Assembly (NCBI RefSeq): GCF_905475395.1
Contig: NC_058340.1
Location: forward strand, 56,150,181-56,214,180
Reading direction: 5' to 3'
From: Chrysoperla carnea
Taxonomy: Eukaryota; Arthropoda; Insecta; Neuroptera; Chrysopidae
DNA: 64,000 bases
The notes under the pieces are model-generated. The model was not told the DNA's origin, ran no database searches, and saw nothing but the letters and a program-made list of their open reading frames with translations. Numbering within the stretch: position 1 is the stretch's first letter; the number at the start of each line of letters is the position of its first letter. Shown here one piece after another: positions 63,583 to 64,000 of the stretch. Made by a program: the position numbers and the translations under genes.

Positions 63583-63738
63583 CATGCCCATGATGATAAA
63601 TTCAGAATTTTAAACACTTGCGAGGAAAAGAAGCTAATGAACGTTTTAGAACGGTTAGAAATTTGGAAAAATTCTAAATTTTTCAACAAATTTATTTCGA
63701 AATATCTTAGAGATCTATATCTCATTTATTATCTTTGA
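63535..63738 (+). pseudogene. Possible retroelement C-terminal relic
   Basis: A 67-codon plus-strand frame contains FLDHCILHAHDDKFRILNT, then CEEKKLMNVLERLEIWKNSK. The order H-(n)-H ... F-ILN-C---KK---LERLEI resembles the tail found after the catalytic domain in some Penelope-like and related retroelements (pattern ILH-C-K--KL-LLE-LEI). No RT or GIY-YIG core is present. Its first half is also part of an inverted repeat with 63432-63488. The family assignment is tentative. Confidence 0.33.
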
Positions 63739-64000
63739 TAATATTTATAACAAATTTATTTTCCGATGATATTTTCGGTAATGTTTTAGAATCCACAAAG
63801 ATATTTGCTTTAATATATCGGTAAGTTTAATTAAAATGTAAATATTTATCAAAAATGAAAATCAGATACTCCGTTAACTACTAAACGTGGCAAACAAATC
63901 CTCAAATTGATTTTTCCTTTTCTCTTACCGGCTTACTTGAAATGACATACTATGGTATCATTCACTGAGTTTCCTTATGAAATAACAATTTGGTGGAAGC

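Overview
The window reads as AT-rich, TE-laden, intron- and intergene-dominated nuclear DNA of an arthropod, most likely an insect. The basis is spliceable genes with GT/AG introns, a dense layer of dispersed repeats of types common in insect genomes, and hAT, non-LTR and tRNA-SINE relics. There is no bacterial gene organisation: no operons, no long back-to-back ORFs, no ribosome binding sites. Species or order cannot be fixed from the sequence alone.

Only two loci look like real host genes, both on the minus strand. (1) At 18179-18855 is a compact two-exon gene for a 155-residue small multipass membrane protein. It has a clean GT/AG intron of 209 bp, a good start context and a downstream AATAAA. 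(2) At 24480-25489 is a large 3'-terminal coding exon (about 335 residues, acceptor at 25490/25491, stop at 24480) of a proline-, serine- and asparagine-rich protein whose upstream exons were not found. I recognise neither protein and assign no function.

The rest is repeats. Recognisable pieces are: the 3' end of a non-LTR retrotransposon ORF on the minus strand near 5.1-5.3 kb; the 3' half of a hAT transposase with its terminal repeat at 17.24-17.87 kb, frameshifted and cut on its 5' side by a fold-back repeat; a tRNA-derived SINE on the minus strand at 50.08-50.37 kb; a hammerhead-ribozyme-like motif of the kind carried by Penelope-like elements at 43.42-43.46 kb; and a possible retroelement C-terminal relic at 63.5-63.7 kb. 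Inverted-repeat (MITE or fold-back) elements lie at about 10.5, 19.5, 22.0, 23.9, 27.4, 35.5, 43.7, 55.7, 62.9 and 63.4 kb. Several dispersed families recur within the window. Family A has about eight pieces, at 16.4-17.2, 19.9-20.4, 20.7-20.9, 36.2-36.6, 37.5-37.9, 40.4 and 61.6-62.0 kb. Family B ('ACCGACTTCAAA') is at 19.2, 31.3 and 62.6 kb. Family C is at 39.0, 41.6 and 44.8 kb. Family D is at 27.2, 49.0 and 58.1 kb.

The best-supported unusual observations are three. A 500-bp inverted-repeat element is flanked by TTAA duplications and sits inside a family D copy, whose empty site is visible in a second copy at 49.04 kb. The two full family B elements end in 140-bp hairpins whose ~35-nt loops are in opposite orientation. 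The hammerhead-like core at 43.4 kb is the third. I found no CRISPR array, rRNA, canonical tRNA or gene cluster, and no evidence for a novel multi-gene system.
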